Shown: positions 18,552 to 26,810 of the stretch, piece after piece
Layout: every line of letters begins with the position of its first letter
Position numbering within the stretch: position 1 is the first letter of the stretch
Source of the DNA: Pseudonocardia oroxyli
GTDB taxonomy: Bacteria > Actinomycetota > Actinomycetes > Mycobacteriales > Pseudonocardiaceae
Length of the DNA: 64,000 nt
Direction: 5' to 3'
Assembly: GCF_900102195.1 (NCBI RefSeq)
Contig: NZ_FNBE01000002.1
Coordinates: 1 to 64,000, forward strand
Translations under genes and position numbers: made by a program
The notes under the pieces: generated by a model
Database searches by the model: none
Told to the model about the DNA's origin: nothing
The model's input: only the letters and a program-made list of their open reading frames with translations

Positions 18552-19664
18552 CTAAACGTGGATCGGCCCGTCCCGCTCGGCGAGGCGGGTGCCCGCGCCG
18601 CCCCAGTGCTGGGCGATCATCTCGGCGGCGATGGACACCGCCGTCTCCTCCGGGGTGCGGGCCCCCAGGTCCAGGCCGATGGGGCTGGACATGCGCGCGA
18701 TCTCCGCGTCCGTGATGCCGATCTCGCGCAGCCGCTCCAGCCGGTCCTCGTGGGTGCGCCTGCTCCCCATGGCGCCGATGTAGGCCACCTCGGGCAGGCG
18801 CAGCGCGACCTCGAGCAGCGGGACGTCGAACTTCGGGTCGTGGGTGAGCACGGTCAGTACCGTGCGCCCGTCGATCCGGCCCTCCTCGGCCTCCTTGGCC
18901 AGGTAGCGGTGCGGCCACTCGACCACGACCTCGTTCGCACCCGGGAAGCGGCTGGCCGTGGCGAACACCGGGCGGGCGTCGCAGACGGTGACCCGGTAGC
19001 CCAGGAAGTTCCCCATCTTCGCGACGGCGGCGGCGAAGTCGATCGCGCCGAACACGATCATGCGGGGCGGCGGGGCGAAGGACTCGACGAACACCATCAG
19101 GCCCTCGCCGCGGCGCTGGCCGTCGACGCCGTAGGTGATGGTCGCGTTGCGGCCCGAGGCCAGCAGGCCCCGCGCGTCGTCGGTGGCGGCGCCGTCGAGC
19201 CGATCGGACCCGGTCGTGCCCTCGACGCGGTCCTCCCACACGATCAGCCGCTTGCCCAGCTTCTCGGTGGGCCCCGACACCACGGTGACGACCGCGACCG
19301 GCGTCTCGTCGCGGATGGCCTCGGCGACCCGGCCGAACTCGGGGTAGGCCTCGGGGGAGACCTCCTCGACGTAGACGTCCAGGATCCCGCCGCAGGTCAG
19401 GCCCACGGCGAACGCGTCGTCGTCCGACACGCCGTAGCGCTGCAGCACCGGCCGCCGGTCGCCGAGCACCTCCTGGCCCAGCTCGTAGACCGCACCCTCG
19501 ACGCAGCCGCCGGACACGCTGCCGACCGCCTCCCCGCCGGGGCCGACGAGCATCGAGGCCCCCGGCTGCCGCGGTGCCGAGCGGAAGGTCGCCACCACTG
19601 TGGCGAGCGCGGCCCGCTCCCCGTTCTTCCACCAGCCCTCGAGCTGGTCGACGACGTCACGCAT
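18552..19664 (-). CDS. XdhC/CoxI-family molybdo-enzyme maturation protein
   Basis: A 370-residue XdhC/CoxI protein. The N-terminal XdhC domain shows ATVVATFRSAPRQPGASMLV and GSVSGGCVEGAVYEL. The C-terminal Rossmann domain has MIVFGAIDFAAAVAKMGNFL, VCDARPVF and YIGAMGSRRTHEDR. The family sulfurates or inserts the Mo cofactor of xanthine or CO dehydrogenases. ATG at 19664, 9 nt after coxE. The enzyme subunits it would serve are absent from the window. Confidence 0.85.
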   Translation of the reverse strand: MRDVVDQLEGWWKNGERAALATVVATFRSAPRQPGASMLVGPGGEAVGSVSGGCVEGAVYELGQEVLGDRRPVLQRYGVSDDDAFAVGLTCGGILDVYVEEVSPEAYPEFGRVAEAIRDETPVAVVTVVSGPTEKLGKRLIVWEDRVEGTTGSDRLDGAATDDARGLLASGRNATITYGVDGQRRGEGLMVFVESFAPPPRMIVFGAIDFAAAVAKMGNFLGYRVTVCDARPVFATASRFPGANEVVVEWPHRYLAKEAEEGRIDGRTVLTVLTHDPKFDVPLLEVALRLPEVAYIGAMGSRRTHEDRLERLREIGITDAEIARMSSPIGLDLGARTPEETAVSIAAEMIAQHWGGAGTRLAERDGPIHV

Positions 19665-19673
19665 GTGTCTCCC

Positions 19674-20843
19674 TCACGATGCCCGCACCACGTCGAGCAG
19701 GCGTTCCAGCGTCTCCAGGCTGTGCCCGGCGAGCAGTTCGTCCAAGTAAGGCAGGACGGCGACTATTCCGCCCTGGACGGGCGCGTAGCCCTCCTTGCCC
19801 ACGTGCGGGTTGACCCACACGACCCGGTGGGCGAGTCGGGCGAGCCGCCCGACCTGGGTGCCGAGCAGGTCCGTCTCCCCACGTTCCCACCCGTCGGAGA
19901 AGATCACCACGATCGCCCGCCGCGCGGCGCCGCGCCGACCCCAGCGGTCGACGAACGCCCCGATCACCTCGCCGAGCCGGGTGCCGCCCGACCAGTCGGG
20001 GATCGCCTCGGCCGCGGCCTGCAGGGCCCGCTCGGGGTCGCGCTGGCGCAGCTCCCGGGTCACCCGGGTCAGCCGGGTGCCGAGGGTGAAGGCCTCCGTG
20101 CTGCTCGGCGACCGCCGCACGACGACGTGGGCGAAGCGCAGCAGCGCGTCCGCGTAGGGCTCCATGGAGCCGGAGACGTCCAGGAGCAGCACGACCTTGC
20201 GCGGGCGCCGGGTCGGCGCGCGGCGGCGGAGCTCGCCGAGCTCGCCGTGGTTGCGCAGCGCCGCGCGCAGCGTCCGCCCCGGGTCCGGGCGACCGTGCCG
20301 GGCGGACGCGAGACGCCGCGACGGCCGGGTCGGGGGATCGGGCCGCAGCAGCTGCAGCAGCCGGCGCAGGTGCTCGCGCTCGAGCGGGCTGAGCTCACCG
20401 AGGTCCCGTGTGCGCAGCACCTCGGAGCCGGTGGCGGTGGCCTTGAGGATCTCCTGCTCGCGCTCCTCCTCGTCGTCCCCCTCACGGCTGTCCCGGGTGG
20501 GGAGCAGCGAGGTGAGCGTCGGCGGCGGGGCGGCCGGGGCGTCCGGGCGGGGCGGGGACGGGCCCTGGCGCGGGTCGAACCAGGCGGCGAACGCGGCGTC
20601 GTACCGACTGATGTCGTCCGGATCGCTGCACAGGGTGAGCCGACCGGCCCAGTACGTCTGCATCCGGTCGGTGACGTCCAGTGCGTCCAGCGCCTCGGTG
20701 AAGGCGGCGACCCGGTCCGTGGTCATCGGGACCCCGGCGGCCCGCAGCGCGGCGGTGAACCCGACGAGCCCCGGGAACGGATCGGGGTCTCGGACCAGGG
20801 TCTCCGCGGGCGGCGGCAGACCCGGTGGCAGGGGAGACGGCAT
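19674..20843 (-). CDS. VWA-domain protein, CoxE-like
   Basis: A 389-residue protein. The N-terminal half is DUF58/CoxE-like with a Pro-rich linker and an acidic stretch (GDDEEEREQE). The C-terminal von Willebrand A domain carries a MIDAS motif, LLLDVSGSMEPYAD. CoxE proteins pair with a MoxR ATPase to mature the active site of CO dehydrogenase-type enzymes. The ATG at 20843 lies 2 nt after the ATPase stop. It is the middle gene of the coxD-coxE-xdhC set. Confidence 0.82.
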   Translation of the reverse strand: MPSPLPPGLPPPAETLVRDPDPFPGLVGFTAALRAAGVPMTTDRVAAFTEALDALDVTDRMQTYWAGRLTLCSDPDDISRYDAAFAAWFDPRQGPSPPRPDAPAAPPPTLTSLLPTRDSREGDDEEEREQEILKATATGSEVLRTRDLGELSPLEREHLRRLLQLLRPDPPTRPSRRLASARHGRPDPGRTLRAALRNHGELGELRRRAPTRRPRKVVLLLDVSGSMEPYADALLRFAHVVVRRSPSSTEAFTLGTRLTRVTRELRQRDPERALQAAAEAIPDWSGGTRLGEVIGAFVDRWGRRGAARRAIVVIFSDGWERGETDLLGTQVGRLARLAHRVVWVNPHVGKEGYAPVQGGIVAVLPYLDELLAGHSLETLERLLDVVRAS

Positions 20844-20845
20844 CG

Positions 20846-21727
20846 TCAGGACGCCAGCAGGGACTCGAGGCGGTCCTTCACCCGGTCGGCGTCCTCGCGG
20901 TACTTCAGGACCGCGCCGAGCGTGCGGGCCGCGCTGTCCACGTCCAGGCTGCGCGCGCCGACCAGCTGCAGCGCCCGCGCCCAGTCCAGGGACTCCGCGA
21001 CGCCGGGGGGCTTGATCAGGTCGGTCTGCCGCAGCCGGTGCGCGGCCTGGGCGACCTGCTGGGCCAACCGCTCGGGCACTCCGGGCAGCCTGCTGCGCAG
21101 GATCTCGATCTCGCGCGCGACGTCCGGGTGGTCCAGCCAGAGGTAGAGGCAGCGGCGCTTCAGCGCGTCGTGCACCTCGCGGGTGCGGTTGCTGGTCAGC
21201 ACGACGACCGGCGGCACCGCGGCCCGGACCTCGCCGAGCTCGGGGATGGTCACCGCGTGCTCGGAGAGCACCTCGAGGAGGAAGGCCTCGAACTCGTCGT
21301 CCGCCCGGTCGATCTCGTCGACGAGCAGGACGGAGGGGGACGTGCGCAGGGCCCGCAGGATGGGACGGGCCAGAAGGAAGCGGTCGTCGTAGAGCGAGGC
21401 CTCCACCGCGGTGGCGTCGAAGGAGCCCGCGGCCTCCATCGTGCGCAGGTGCAGCAGCTGGCGGGGGAAGTCCCAGTCGTAGAGGGCCTGGGAGGAGTCG
21501 ATGCCGTCGTGGCACTGCAGCCGGATGAGCTCGGCCCCGAGCACCTGGGCGAGGGCCTGGGCGAGGGCGGTCTTGCCGGTGCCGGGCTCGCCCTCGCAGA
21601 AGAGCGGACGGTGCATCGCCAAGGCGAGGTAGGCGGCGGTCGCCAGACCGTCGTCCGCGAGGTACCCCGTCTCGCGCAGGGCGGCGGCGAGAGCGTCGGG
21701 GGACTCGGGGTAGGCGGGAGTGCTCAC
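20846..21727 (-). CDS. MoxR-type AAA ATPase, CoxD-like
   Basis: A 293-residue AAA+ ATPase. Walker A is CEGEPGTGKTALAQALA, Walker B LLVDEIDRADDEFEAFLLEVL, sensor 1 VVLTSNRTREV. It matches the CoxD/MoxR family that remodels metal centres of Mo hydroxylases together with the VWA partner encoded next. GTG 21727 is preferred, but GGGGAG lies directly against it; GTG 21763 is an alternative adding 12 residues. It is the first gene of the operon, transcribed away from the rpf gene. Confidence 0.83.
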   Translation of the reverse strand: MSTPAYPESPDALAAALRETGYLADDGLATAAYLALAMHRPLFCEGEPGTGKTALAQALAQVLGAELIRLQCHDGIDSSQALYDWDFPRQLLHLRTMEAAGSFDATAVEASLYDDRFLLARPILRALRTSPSVLLVDEIDRADDEFEAFLLEVLSEHAVTIPELGEVRAAVPPVVVLTSNRTREVHDALKRRCLYLWLDHPDVAREIEILRSRLPGVPERLAQQVAQAAHRLRQTDLIKPPGVAESLDWARALQLVGARSLDVDSAARTLGAVLKYREDADRVKDRLESLLAS

Positions 21728-21942
21728 CTCCCCAGAATGGACTACGCCTGCCGGCCTAGCCACCTCCGGTGACGAGGCCCATCACGCAGCGTCCATTCGA
21801 TCGTCACGCAGCGTTGCGGATCGGTTGTGAGCGGACCGACAATATTTCCGGTTCGGTGCTATTCATCGGACCGTGATAGTTCCGTGATCGTGGTTCGCTG
21901 ACCAGGGGATATCCAGTTATCGACGAGCCGTCGATATCGTTA

Positions 21943-21960
21943 CCGTGACAGACGTCACGG
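21943..21960. promoter_or_regulatory. CRP-like palindrome upstream of the first rpf gene
   Basis: A perfect 7-bp inverted repeat CCGTGAC-AGAC-GTCACGG; the core CGTGA-N6-TCACG resembles a CRP/GlxR site. A second perfect palindrome, ATCGACG-AGC-CGTCGAT, lies just before it at 21919-21935. CRP control of rpfA is known in M. tuberculosis; use of this site is inferred. Confidence 0.5.
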
Positions 21961-22249
21961 CAACCAGGTTTGACCCGGGCGACTGTTCGAAACGTAGCGT
22001 CCTCGATCGGCCGTTCCACCGGGGCGGCCGAAATGCATCCGGAACCGTCGCGAAGGCGCCCCCGTCACGCGGTTTCCGGTCCGTCGAGAGAAAAGGAAGG
22101 TGGCGGGGCGAGGAAGTATTTCCGGATTGAAAAGGTCCCCATCTGTGAATGACACGGATGTGGTCCCCCGCGGGTTCTCCCCAGGCCCCCGATCCGGATT
22201 CCTCGAGCAGCGGAGTCCCCACTCCGCGGTCGCGATACGGAGTTCCACC
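21961..22249 (+). other. Long untranslated leader of the first rpf gene
   Basis: About 290 nt without a gene. It contains hairpin-forming segments: CATCTGTG/CACGGATG (22140-22160) and a perfect GCGGAGT-CCCC-ACTCCGC (22210-22227) close to the start codon. I looked for the c-di-AMP (ydaO) riboswitch consensus common before rpf genes and did not find it. The rest of the upstream gap, 21764-21942, shows only palindromes. Confidence 0.4.
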
Positions 22250-22804
22250 ATGTCCAAGACCGGTCGAAGTCTCGCTCGCCTCGCCGTCGCCGGTGCCGTC
22301 GTGGCCGGCGTCCCCCTGGCCCTCTCGGGCACCGCGAACGCCGCCCCCGTCTCCGCGTGGGACGCGCTCGCACAGTGCGAGAGCGGTGGCAACTGGGCGA
22401 TCAACACCGGCAACGGCTACTACGGTGGCCTGCAGTTCAACGCCACGACCTGGCGGGCCTTCGGCGGCAGCGGCATGCCGCACCAGGCGAGCAAGTCCCA
22501 GCAGATCGCCGTCGCCGAGCGGGTGCTGGCCAAGCAGGGCTGGAACGCCTGGCCCTCCTGCTCCCGCAAGGCCGGCGTCCGTGGCCAGGCCGCGGACACC
22601 AGCGGCGCCACGAGCACCGTCCGCGCCTCGGCGCCCGCTCCGGTCGCCGCGGCCCCCGCGGCAGGCGGCAACTACGTCGTCAAGGCGGGCGACACGCTGG
22701 GCAGGATCGCGGCCGCCCACGGCACCACGGTCGCCAAGATCGCCGCCGACAACGGGATCGGGAACGTCAACGTGATCGCGGTCGGTCAGGCGCTGAAGGT
22801 CTGA
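22250..22804 (+). CDS. Resuscitation-promoting factor with C-terminal LysM
   Basis: A 184-residue secreted protein. The signal peptide ends near ANAAPV (about residue 31). The transglycosylase-like Rpf domain follows: [20 protein letters not shown] with the catalytic glutamate in CESGG, then YYGGLQFNATTWRAFGG and WPSCSRKAG. A Pro/Ala linker precedes a LysM peptidoglycan-binding domain ([17 protein letters not shown]). It cleaves cell-wall glycan to promote regrowth. The ATG at 22250 has GGAG upstream. The order beside moaE-mog-moaC matches M. tuberculosis rpfA. Confidence 0.92.
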   Translation: MSKTGRSLARLAVAGAVVAGVPLALSGTANAAPVSAWDALAQCESGGNWAINTGNGYYGGLQFNATTWRAFGGSGMPHQASKSQQIAVAERVLAKQGWNAWPSCSRKAGVRGQAADTSGATSTVRASAPAPVAAAPAAGGNYVVKAGDTLGRIAAAHGTTVAKIAADNGIGNVNVIAVGQALKV

Positions 22805-22806
22805 CC

Positions 22807-22854
22807 CCGTTCGGGCACGAGCGCCACCGGATGGCGCTCGTGCCGCTCGAACGG
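22807..22854. terminator. Bidirectional hairpin between rpf and moaE
   Basis: Inner stem GGCACGAGCGCCA (22814-22826) pairs perfectly with 22832-22844. Outer CCGTTCG/CGAACGG (22807-22813 and 22848-22854) extends it with a 3-nt bulge. It occupies the gap between convergent genes. Confidence 0.65.
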
Positions 22855-22856
22855 TC

Positions 22857-23279
22857 TCAGGTCGAGTTGACCCACTCGTCGGTGCCGTCGCTGAAGGCCT
22901 GGTGCTTCCACACCGGCAGCAGTCGTTTGACCTCTTCGACCAGCTCGGAGCAGGTGGCGAACGCCTCCTGTCGGTGATCGGCCGCCACCGCGCAGGCCAG
23001 GGCGACATCCCCGATCGCGAGCGGGCCGACCCGGTGGCTCACGGCGATCGCGCGCACGCCCTGTGCCCGGCGTGCGACCTCCGCCGCCACCTCGGCCACC
23101 ACGGCGCCCGCGGTCGGGTGGGCGCTGTACTCCAGTCCCTGCACCGACCGCCCGCCGTCGTGGTCGCGGACCACGCCGGCGAACGTGACGACCGCGCCGG
23201 CCGCCGGGTCGTCGACCAGCCGGGCGTGCTCGTCGACGTCGAGCGGCTCGTCGGTCACGACGGCCCGCAGCACCTTCAT
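22857..23279 (-). CDS. moaE: Molybdopterin synthase catalytic subunit MoaE
   Basis: A 140-residue MoaE, which transfers sulfur from MoaD to precursor Z to form molybdopterin. GAVVTFAGVVRDHDGGRSV, LEYSAHPTAG, HRVGPLAIGDVAL and EEVKRLLPVWKHQ are the family core, with the active-site lysine in the last. ATG at 23279 overlaps the mog stop by 4 nt. No moaD is in the window. Confidence 0.93.
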   Translation of the reverse strand: MKVLRAVVTDEPLDVDEHARLVDDPAAGAVVTFAGVVRDHDGGRSVQGLEYSAHPTAGAVVAEVAAEVARRAQGVRAIAVSHRVGPLAIGDVALACAVAADHRQEAFATCSELVEEVKRLLPVWKHQAFSDGTDEWVNST

Positions 23280-23749
23280 GTGTGGTCACCTCCATGGAGC
23301 TGGTCCACGGCGTGGTCCAGGATCGGGTCGAGCACGGCCAGGCCGTCCTTCACTCCGCCCGTCGAGCCGGGCAGGTTGACCACGAGGGTGCGGCCGCACA
23401 CGCCGCTCACCCCGCGGGAGAGCACCGCGGTCGGCACCGTCGGGGCCCCGTGGGCGCGGATCGCGTCCGCCAGGCCCGGGATCTCGTAGTCCAGCAGGGC
23501 GCGGGTGACCTCGGGTGTGGCGTCGGTCGGGGAGATCCCGGTGCCGCCGGTCGTGATCACGACCGCCGCCCCGGCCTCCACGGCCGCCCGGATCGCGGCA
23601 CCGACGGGCTCGCCGTCCGGCACCACTGTGGAGTCCGGGGTCTCATAGCCCTTGGCGCGCAACCACTCCACGATGATCGGCCCGCCGCGGTCGGGATAGA
23701 CGCCCTGGGCGGCGCGGTTCGACGCGGTCACGACGTGGGCGCTAGTCAC
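23276..23749 (-). CDS. mog: Molybdopterin adenylyltransferase (Mog/MoaB)
   Basis: A 157-residue MogA/MoaB-type protein that adenylates molybdopterin before metal insertion. VITTGGTGISPTDATPEVTR is the MPT-binding motif, with TASNRAAQGVYPDRGGP at the N-terminus and VVNLPGSTGGVKDGL near the end. It overlaps moaC by 8 nt and moaE by 4 nt, so it belongs to the operon moaC-mog-moaE. Confidence 0.92.
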   Translation of the reverse strand: MTSAHVVTASNRAAQGVYPDRGGPIIVEWLRAKGYETPDSTVVPDGEPVGAAIRAAVEAGAAVVITTGGTGISPTDATPEVTRALLDYEIPGLADAIRAHGAPTVPTAVLSRGVSGVCGRTLVVNLPGSTGGVKDGLAVLDPILDHAVDQLHGGDHT

Positions 23750-24227
23750 CCTGTCCGTCCTCGTGCCTGAGCCACAGCCCCGTCTTGCCGCCCTCCTTGC
23801 GCTCGACGCGCACCGCGTCGAGCGTCGAGGCCGGGTCCACGGCCTTGACCATGTCGTGCAGGGTCAGTCCGGCCACCGCGACGGCGGTGAGCGCCTCCAT
23901 CTCCACGCCCGTGCGGTCGGTGGTGCGCGCCGTGGCCGTGATCCGCACCTCCGCCTCGCCCGGCTCGAGGTCCAGGGTGACGCCGGAGAGCGCGATGGGG
24001 TGGCAGAGCGGCACGAGATCGGGGGTGCGCTTGGCGCCCATGATCCCGGCGATGCGGGCGGTGGCGAGCGCGTCGCCCTTCGGCAGGCCGTCCCGCCGCA
24101 GCAGGTCCAGCACCTCCGCGGTGGTCCGGAAGACCCCCGTGGCCACCGCGGTGCGCGCGGTCGCGACCTTCTCCGAGACGTCGACCATGCGCGCCGCCCC
24201 GGACGCGTCGACATGGGTCAGTTCCAC
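23742..24227 (-). CDS. moaC: Cyclic pyranopterin monophosphate synthase MoaC
   Basis: A 161-residue MoaC, which acts with MoaA in the first step of Mo-cofactor synthesis. VDASGAARMVDVSEKVATAR, KRTPDLVPLCHPIAL and MEALTAVAVAGLTLHDMVKA are signatures. I chose GTG 24227 with AGGG about 9 nt upstream; the frame is open further upstream, but the family starts close to THVDASG. It is the first gene of the operon and divergent from the second rpf gene, with a CRP-like site between them. Confidence 0.92.
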   Translation of the reverse strand: MELTHVDASGAARMVDVSEKVATARTAVATGVFRTTAEVLDLLRRDGLPKGDALATARIAGIMGAKRTPDLVPLCHPIALSGVTLDLEPGEAEVRITATARTTDRTGVEMEALTAVAVAGLTLHDMVKAVDPASTLDAVRVERKEGGKTGLWLRHEDGQGD

Positions 24228-24281
24228 GTCCGAGACCCTACGTGGACCGCTCGCGGGAGCGTGGCGCGGGCCACTCTCGTG

Positions 24282-24297
24282 TGTGATCTGAATCACG
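24282..24297. promoter_or_regulatory. CRP-like palindrome between moaC and the second rpf gene
   Basis: TGTGA-TCTGAA-TCACG, with perfect inner arms GTGAT/ATCAC, is one base from the full CRP consensus. It lies 55 nt upstream of moaC and about 330 nt before the second rpf gene, so either could be the target. Confidence 0.5.
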
Positions 24298-25242
<945 letters not shown>

Positions 25243-25303
25243 GCGTGATCGCGAGGGCGGCGTGTCGGGAGATCCGGCGCGCCGTCCGCCCCCCGTCCGG
25301 ACC

Positions 25304-25885
25304 TCACCTCGTGTCGAGGTTCACCTCGGCCAGGGCCTCGGGGGTGTCGACGTCCTCCGGTGACGCCACGTCGCCGCACTCCACCAGCGTGACGGGGTGC
25401 GCCTTCAGATAGGCGCGGGCGCCCTGGTCGCCGTGGGCCTGCGCGGCGACCGCAGCCCAATGCGTGCGGCCCAGCAGGACGGGGTGCGCGGGCACACCCG
25501 CGTACGCGGCCCGCGCGAGCGCGCTCGGAGAGCCCAGCGCAGCCAGCCGGGCGACGGCCTCGGGGGTGACGCCCGGCAGGTCCACGAGATGGACCACGAC
25601 CGCGTCCTGCGCCCCGTCGGCGACCGCGGCGAGGCCCGCGCGCAGGGACGCGCCCATGCCCTCGGCCCAGTCCTCGGCGACGACGACCCGCGCCCGGTCA
25701 CCCACGAGCGCGGCGGCGCGCTGCGCCTCCGCCCCGACGACGACCGTCAGGGGCCCGCAGCCCCCCGCCTCGAGCACGCGCAGCGCCCGACGGACCAGGG
25801 GTTCGCCGCCGAGCTCGACGAGGGCCTTCGGCCCGCCCATCCGGCGCCCGGCGCCGGCCGCGAGCAGGAGACCCCCCGCCGTCAC
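25304..25885 (-). CDS. MobA/MocA-like nucleotidyltransferase
   Basis: A 193-residue NTP_transf_3 protein. The nucleotide-binding signature is GLLLAAGAGRRMGGPKALVE, followed by VVVHLVDLPGVTPEAV with the metal-binding Asp. The spread fits MocA, which makes the cytosine dinucleotide form of Mo cofactor used by CO and xanthine dehydrogenases, better than FMN or sugar transferases. Nearby coxD/coxE/xdhC and moa genes support this. GTG at 25885 overlaps the TAG of the upstream small gene by one base (TAGTG). Confidence 0.75.
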   Translation of the reverse strand: MTAGGLLLAAGAGRRMGGPKALVELGGEPLVRRALRVLEAGGCGPLTVVVGAEAQRAAALVGDRARVVVAEDWAEGMGASLRAGLAAVADGAQDAVVVHLVDLPGVTPEAVARLAALGSPSALARAAYAGVPAHPVLLGRTHWAAVAAQAHGDQGARAYLKAHPVTLVECGDVASPEDVDTPEALAEVNLDTR

Positions 25886-26064
25886 TACTTGTTGATCTCG
25901 GTGACCGGGTGCTCGTAGGGCACCTTGTCCAGCGGGAACTCGATGTCCCCGAACGGTGACATGTTGCCCTGCACGGCGCCCAGGAGCTCGGTGAGCGGGT
26001 GCTCGCCCTCGGGCAGGTCCGGCCAGTTCGGGTCGATCCGGCCGGCCTTGAGCGGCTTCGCCAC
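25885..26064 (-). CDS. Small conserved-looking protein of 59 residues
   Basis: A small soluble protein, mildly acidic overall, with an aromatic/Pro-rich centre (IDPNWPDLPEGEHPLTELL, FGDIEFPLDKVPYEHPV). I recognise no family. The GTG at 26064 has GGAGGA 5 nt upstream, which is strong for this region and argues for a real gene. A longer frame to 26196 is rejected because it enters the repeat cluster. Its TAG shares a base with the GTG of the MocA-like gene, so the two are translationally coupled and may work together. Confidence 0.6.
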   Translation of the reverse strand: MAKPLKAGRIDPNWPDLPEGEHPLTELLGAVQGNMSPFGDIEFPLDKVPYEHPVTEINK

Positions 26065-26152
26065 GGGGTCCTCCACAGTGTGCTGTCGTACTGCCGCCCC
26101 CAGTATCCCTGATGGAGCAGACGCGTGGGACGGGGTCGGCGGCGTGATCCTT

Positions 26153-26740
26153 CCCAGCGTGACGCGGGCGCACTCGCCGCTGTGCTCCGGTGACACTCAG
26201 ATCGATCACGCGCGGTGGGTGTGACGGGAGCGCACTCGCCACTGCGCTCCCGTGACGCTCGCAGGGATCACGCGCGGTGGGTGTCACAGGAGCGCTCTCT
26301 GCGCTGCGCTCCCGTGACGCTCGCGGTGGGTGTGGCGGGAGCGCTGCCGGTGGTGCGCTCCTGTGACGCTCGCAGTCGGGGCGGCGGTGGTGGGATCGCG
26401 CTCCTGTGACGCTCGTGTGGGTGTCACCGGGTGCCGCTGTGTGATCCATCTGAGCGTGACGGGAGCGCACTCGCCGCTGCGTTTCAGTGACGCTCGGATG
26501 GATCACGCGCGGTGGGTGTGGCGGGAACGCTGCCGGTGGTGCGCTCCTGTGACGCTCGTGTGGGTGTCACCGGGTGCCGCTGTGTGATCCATCTGAGCGT
26601 GACGGGAGCGCACTCGCCGCTGCGCTCCGGTGACGCTGAGAAGGATCACGAGCGGTGGGCGTGACAGGAGCGCTCCCGTCGCTGCGCTCGTGTGACGCTC
26701 GCGCAGGACGCCGCGGGAGCGCGCTCGCGTGACCGACCGT
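26153..26740. repeat. Repeat cluster A: tandem imperfect inverted-repeat units
   Basis: About nine copies of a unit whose arms read roughly GAGCGTGACGGGAGCGC and GCGCTCCGGTGACGCTC, separated by 10-14 nt. Spacers often contain GATCACGCGCGGTGGGTGT. An 84-nt stretch is duplicated exactly (26398-26481 and 26541-26624). Long minus-strand frames through it are read as artefacts of the repeat lacking stops. Related clusters lie near 47.15-47.6 and 48.5-49.05 kb. Confidence 0.75.
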
Positions 26741-26797
26741 CGGGGTGGGTGTGAGCGGATCGCTGAGGCCGACATCACCGGAGCGGGAAACACGGCC

Positions 26798-26803
26798 TAC
26801 CGT
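26798..26803 (+). promoter_or_regulatory. -10 element of the helicase-associated gene (leaderless)
   Basis: TACCGT matches TAnnnT and is followed by 7 nt (GGAGGGG) before the ATG at 26811. The purine run directly abuts the ATG, so it is better read as promoter spacer than as a Shine-Dalgarno. Confidence 0.45.
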
Positions 26804-26810
26804 GGAGGGG

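Noticed and set aside
25886..26506. Minus-strand frame through repeat cluster A giving SVTGA...RSRHA-type peptide repeats
   Set aside because: The repeat unit lacks stops in this frame. Several frames stay open and there is no start signal, so the peptide repeat reflects DNA repeats.
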